Source: SIG307 sp045596385
Lineage (GTDB): Bacteria > Bacillota > Clostridia > Lachnospirales > Lachnospiraceae
Direction of reading: 5' to 3'
NCBI GenBank assembly: GCA_045596385.1
Contig: JAZOCC010000006.1
Coordinates: forward strand, 1-6,179
DNA length: 6,179 bases
The position numbers were made by a program, and so were the translations under genes. The stretch's first letter is position 1; each line of letters begins with the position of its first letter. Under the pieces are notes generated by a model. It had not been told where the DNA came from. It did not search any database and saw only the letters and a list, made by a program, of their open reading frames with translations. This document shows positions 4,701 through 6,179 of this stretch, piece after piece.

Positions 4701-6179
4701 GAGTCCGCTCTCGATAGGAATATACAATCTGAGTGGTTCTTTTATCGGTATTTGGAGGACGGAGCCGGTAATATAGGTTCGTTTAATGCAAACGGAAAAA
4801 TAGAGAGTGAAGGAGTGTACCATCATTTCATTAATAAATCGGATCTTAACGAAGGCGTTTTTGTAGTTTTGGTGGTGGAGGGAGAAGTTGATTCTTCTGA
4901 TATTTTACTTGATTGTGCCTCTTATGGTGAGGAAGCCTTTGTAGAGTTACTTACTTTTTCCGAAAATGTGCCAAATCCGATTGAAGGTTCAAGAGTATAT
5001 TTAAAAGATATGATACCGTCGATTAACTCCAAGGTTGTGCAGGAATATACAATTGATTTTGCACAAATCGTCGGGAAGGAGAATGTAGATAAACTTGTTT
5101 ATGCGGAAAATGGTTCTGCATGGAATCGAGTTGATATAGTAGACGGTAAAGCGACCTTTTTGCCTTATACGGTATTTAAGTCAGAGATTTCACCGAACTT
5201 GGAAGCATGTTATTGGACTGAAACCGGAGTGGACGAGCTTGAGTTGGGCGTGAAATTTTCCTTCACCCACATCGTATCTGTGGATGAATGTGAAACGCTT
5301 CCGGAATCGTTTGAGGATGAGTTTGATTCTGTAGAAGACCTGGAAAAGCACATGAAAGACGAGGTGCATAAGAAGGCAGACAAGAAGTTTGGTAAGCACA
5401 GTCTGTTCGATGCGAAATTGTGGGGAATGGATGCTGACTTTAAGTGGTATAATGTGTCACCGAAGGATTTTCCGAAAGACGGTATTGAATTGTTTATACC
5501 GTATCCGGAGGGAGCGGATGCCGATACTGATTTTAAGATCGCACATATTTTTGAACATGATTGTAACGGTTATTCAAAGGGAGATATTGAGTATCCTGAG
5601 ATTCATAAGGAAAAAGACGGTATTCGCTTCCGGGTAATGGGTCTTTCTCCGATTATGTTGGCATATGGGGAGGCTGAGAGTGAAGTTAAGCTTCCGACCC
5701 CGGAAAAGCCTTACAAAATCGCTAACGTAGTCAGTGGCCCTCACGTTTACTGGAACGCTGTAGAAGGCGTATCTCAGTACGGTGTATGGCGCAGTGAGAC
5801 CGGAAAGAACGGCACCTACAAGTGGCTCGGTAATCCGGCTGCGGCACATTTTACCGATACCAAGGTGACTACCGGAACGACGTATTTCTACAAAATAACG
5901 TCCTATGATGCGGAGACGAAGAAACACAGCGACATGTCCGATGCAATCGGTATTATCTACGTAGGCACTCCGGATATTACGGAACGTACAAACGTAGCCT
6001 CCGGTATTGCTTTAGGATGGCAGAAGGTAGAGGGCGCGACAGGCTATGGTATTTATCGTAAGAGTTATGCGGGAACTGACGCCTGGAAGCGTATTGCCAC
6101 CATTGAAGGTAACGAGACCTTTACTTACGTTGATACTTCTGTAAGTGCAGCCAACGGAACCATGTACCGTTATACCATC
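1680..6179 (+). CDS. Giant secreted repeat protein, N-terminal 1500 residues (3' end outside window)
   Basis: The reading frame is open from ATG at 1680 to the right edge, exactly 1500 codons with no stop or frameshift. Domains in order: signal peptide (1-36); seven alternating A/B repeats of about 117 residues (37-858); a single EF-hand loop (885-896) followed by a leucine-rich stub (to about 945); an unclassified region (946-1215); a clostridial beta-rich domain with PYPEG and GLSPIMLAY (1216-1337); Fn3-1 (about 1340-1428); and the first part of Fn3-2 (from 1429). No enzyme active-site motif stands out, so a binding or adhesion role outside the cell is the most reasonable inference. The A/B repeats resemble small beta-sandwich carbohydrate-binding modules. 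The last 45 codons are identical to those at the window start. Through that overlap the gene would continue in frame to the stop at 1447, for 1936 residues. The start is supported by the ribosome binding site, the promoter and the signal peptide. Confidence 0.95.
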   Translation, partial: MKQKTKKAISMILVFSLLIAMFVPVLSSSVQVAEAAEYVGDWGEGYAIPASEFEGLNGDVSLVIDYTVVEGSEFYQFKVNNKLEEWVPFTEEDFSFLEYEINEWDLIHVPENKSTTVVMLSEEAVAEIAGGDGVCIQVFGLIINDVTVIEGPVTDREFVLDSSYPEEDEWGNVTSTVISAAALLQFDGAVAVTLDYVTTGTHEWPGFGAKTVEWGELAPKGNIFISDETGTITFVLEKADIEKVIAEGGLMFHLWGVYFTKATLAPAEPDDYYAGDWQEGYAIPASVFENISGEVTLSIDYRTVTDESYSDYLFLLINKNSDWKAFVEEEYTYLEYGINEYNHIHVPKSDSKVIVGLSAEAVAKLAEGDGLRVEVRGIIIENVTVTEGGVKKVIELDASYPEPNEFGTAVSPTILPEVLQMYNGAVTFTMDYVKTGNAEYPWFVANTTYWNALTMKGNVNTDKDRGTITFVIEEDDIAKAIAEGGIMFNMFEMYFTQAVLTPAKADDYYVGDWNVARTFSVSELAALQGTDDVVFTMEYYVVSEGYDWPNIQLTDLSNWTSLSAEDYVESDRVNEYGCIGVDKNAEKMAITIKSSAVQRLIANGGELGIQVCGVVVKDAGLKKIRRVEVDFGTTCPEPDWEGNIVSPGISSVIFPTSERPISFTVDYVSLGDSEEKWFDVYTAYGTRLALLGDLNVDEEQGTITFVLKKYDVNRAVFEGGIQFRSSGVYFTKVVMTPAEEDEYYAGDWNTAHIVPAGELEMFDGTENVTVTIKYTVVPEGYDWYNIQFTNLSDGTNLTAEDFVDSSKINEYDCVEIDRNTKELSITIKAATIQRLKENSSDLAVRVYGVMVQEASLAIMPEGDVEISEANFPDEVFRAYVSANFDSDGNGMLSGEEIVAVTTIKNVGPGVESVQGVEYFSNLRTIRLWGNKIKTIDLSKNTMLNWRECGISYQALEMQSLKGEIGDTYTVIAMYYDIPWDMSDYYDDFNDNLFYNGVRISCPTSLVKESALDRNIQSEWFFYRYLEDGAGNIGSFNANGKIESEGVYHHFINKSDLNEGVFVVLVVEGEVDSSDILLDCASYGEEAFVELLTFSENVPNPIEGSRVYLKDMIPSINSKVVQEYTIDFAQIVGKENVDKLVYAENGSAWNRVDIVDGKATFLPYTVFKSEISPNLEACYWTETGVDELELGVKFSFTHIVSVDECETLPESFEDEFDSVEDLEKHMKDEVHKKADKKFGKHSLFDAKLWGMDADFKWYNVSPKDFPKDGIELFIPYPEGADADTDFKIAHIFEHDCNGYSKGDIEYPEIHKEKDGIRFRVMGLSPIMLAYGEAESEVKLPTPEKPYKIANVVSGPHVYWNAVEGVSQYGVWRSETGKNGTYKWLGNPAAAHFTDTKVTTGTTYFYKITSYDAETKKHSDMSDAIGIIYVGTPDITERTNVASGIALGWQKVEGATGYGIYRKSYAGTDAWKRIATIEGNETFTYVDTSVSAANGTMYRYTI
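1788..2489 (+). repeat. A1-B1 repeat pair (residues 37-270)
   Basis: A1 (37-154) opens YVGDW and has IPASEFE, a VIDYTVV strand, LEYEINEW, IHVP, LSEEAVAEIAGGDG and a closing strand VFGLIINDVTV. B1 (155-270) opens REFVLDSSYPEED and has a TLDYV strand, GTITFVLEKADI, IAEGG and the closing strand WGVYFTKATL. A and B share a layout: an I/L-D-Y strand near one third, an acidic helix-like stretch, a Gly-Asp/Gly-Gly turn, then a hydrophobic last strand ending in V/T-L. They therefore look like diverged copies of one fold. The last-strand pattern recalls carbohydrate-binding modules with a galactose-binding-like fold, which is inference. Confidence 0.85.
2490..3197 (+). repeat. A2-B2 repeat pair (residues 271-506)
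   Basis: A2 (271-390) opens DYYAGDW and is closest to A1: both have EGYAIPAS.FE, LEY.INE and IHVP. B2 (391-506) has IELDASYPEPNE, a TMDYV strand, GTITFVIEEDDIAKAIAEGG and the closing strand FEMYFTQAVLTPA. The 15-nt core ACGATTACCTTTGTT in B2 (3078-3092) is identical in B1 (2370-2384) and B3 (3783-3797), which suggests fairly recent duplication or gene conversion among B copies. Confidence 0.85.
3198..3902 (+). repeat. A3-B3 repeat pair (residues 507-741)
   Basis: A3 (507-621) opens DYYVGDW but then departs from A1/A2. It carries EGYDWPNIQLTDLSN, SAEDYVES and ITIKSSAVQRL, features shared with A4 only. B3 (622-741) has VEVDFGTTCPEPDW, a TVDYV strand, GTITFVLKKYDV and the closing strand SGVYFTKVVMTPA. 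A Cys appears in VCGVVV of A3 and in TTCPEP of B3. Confidence 0.85.
3903..4253 (+). repeat. A4 repeat without a B partner (residues 742-858)
   Basis: A4 opens EYYAGDWN and closely parallels A3 (EGYDWYNIQFTNLSD, TAEDFVDS, ITIKAATIQRL, ending VYGVMVQEASL). No B domain follows. The chain passes straight into the EF-hand and leucine-rich segment. The array therefore has four A and three B domains, seven in all. Confidence 0.85.
4272..4514 (+). other. EF-hand loop with truncated leucine-rich segment
   Basis: Residues 865-945. NFPDEVFRAYV (870-880) leads into a textbook 12-residue calcium loop: D885, D887, N889, G890 and L892, with Glu at position 12 (E896). Next come VESVQGVEYFSNLRTIRLWGN and KIKTIDLSKNTML, in the LxxLxLxxN style. 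In clostridial surface proteins this NFPD / D.D.NG.LS..E / GIEYF.NL signature usually caps a longer leucine-rich array. Here only about two repeats follow before the pattern stops. Calcium binding is likely from the residues but unproven. Confidence 0.82.
4515..5324 (+). other. Unclassified region of the large protein (residues 946-1215)
   Basis: I do not recognise a family here. The stretch is rich in acidic and aromatic residues (YYDIPWDMSDYYDDFNDN, WFFYRYLEDG). It contains alternating hydrophobic strands (VFVVLVVEGEV, KVVQEYTIDFAQIVG, VDKLVYAENGSAWNRV). It ends with an acidic, helix-prone stretch (ECETLPESFEDEF). It has five Cys residues and no repeat copy elsewhere in the window. The frame is intact and codon use looks normal, so it is real coding sequence, probably two or more beta-rich domains. 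Confidence 0.7.
5325..5690 (+). other. Clostridial surface-protein beta domain (PYPEG / GLSP)
   Basis: Residues 1216-1337. A short, Lys-rich helical lead-in (DSVEDLEKHMKDEVHKKADKK) comes first. Then follow GIELFIPYPEGADADTDF, KIAHIFEH, a Gly-rich turn, EIHKEKDGIRFRV and GLSPIMLAY (1321-1329). I recognise the order 'PYP-G ... hHhF ... G-iE ... DGI-F-V-gLSP--laY' from many large extracellular proteins of Lachnospiraceae, where it commonly precedes C-terminal repeats. Its function is not known to me. Confidence 0.6.
5691..6179 (+). other. Fn3-1 and the start of Fn3-2 (module 1)
   Basis: Fn3-1 runs from about residue 1340 (LPTPEKPYKIANVVSG) to 1428. Fn3-2 starts at 1429 (GTPDITERTNVASGIALGW) and is cut by the window edge at ...MYRYTI. 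The same two domains recur at 605-1156 in the other reading frame fragment. The Trp of VYWNAVEG and the Tyr of TTYFYKITSYD mark the usual Fn3 strands. The continuation at bases 137-484 (RALAGSDLKTLSGCRN...) is exactly what module 2 predicts should follow. Confidence 0.85.
6044..6179. repeat. Right copy of 136-bp terminal direct repeat
   Basis: Identical to 1-136 and in the same orientation. The base before it (G at 6043) completes the GGC codon of TGYGIYRK. Joining 6043 to 1 keeps the reading frame and gives a 6043-bp unit. Confidence 0.97.

Noticed and set aside
1680..6179. Autonomous plasmid or phage
   Set aside because: Although the ends overlap, there is no replication, partition, mobilisation or structural phage gene. 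All coding capacity is one surface protein.

Overview
The window is almost entirely coding DNA for one kind of protein: a very large, secreted, repeat-built surface protein of the type common in gut and rumen Clostridia (Lachnospiraceae-like). This assignment rests on three things: fibronectin type III (Fn3) repeats of the 'YRKSY...W.RIATIEG...Y.DTSV..NGT.YRYTIRAL' kind, an NFPD.VFR.YV / EF-hand / leucine-rich segment, and a 'PYPEG...GLSPIMLAY' domain. I recognise all three styles from clostridial surface proteins. Moderate GC, a Gram-positive-style signal peptide and strong sigma-A-like promoter elements agree. The species cannot be fixed from this sequence.

Layout: (1) 2-1447, + strand, the 3' end of an open reading frame that enters from the left edge. 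It holds Fn3 domains, a Pro-Thr-Ala linker, then more Fn3 domains, and stops with TAA directly after the last Fn3. (2) 1448-1679, a 232-bp intergenic region with a strong intrinsic terminator (17-bp perfect stem), an extended -10 promoter overlapped by an 8-bp inverted repeat, and a leader of about 100 nt with a ribosome binding site. (3) 1680-6179, + strand, a 1500-codon reading frame with an intact start that runs off the right edge. It encodes a signal peptide, seven alternating A/B copies of a domain of about 117 residues (A1-B1-A2-B2-A3-B3-A4), a single EF-hand plus leucine-rich stub, an unclassified region of about 270 residues, a clostridial beta-rich domain, and the first one and a half Fn3 domains.

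The key structural observation is that bases 1-136 are identical to bases 6044-6179, exactly at the two window edges. Joining the ends gives a 6043-bp circle or tandem unit in which the right-hand reading frame continues in frame into the left-hand one. The result is a single gene of 5811 nt (1936 residues) filling about 96% of the unit. The join falls inside Fn3-2 and gives a sensible domain order, with two three-Fn3 modules joined by the Pro-Thr linker. No replication, mobilisation, recombinase, toxin or phage gene is present. A self-replicating plasmid is therefore poorly supported. A tandemly duplicated gene collapsed by assembly, or a graph loop caused by the Fn3 repeats, is more likely.

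No enzyme active site is recognisable. The protein is probably a secreted binding or adhesion protein. The seven N-terminal domains look most like small beta-sandwich carbohydrate-binding modules, which is an inference.
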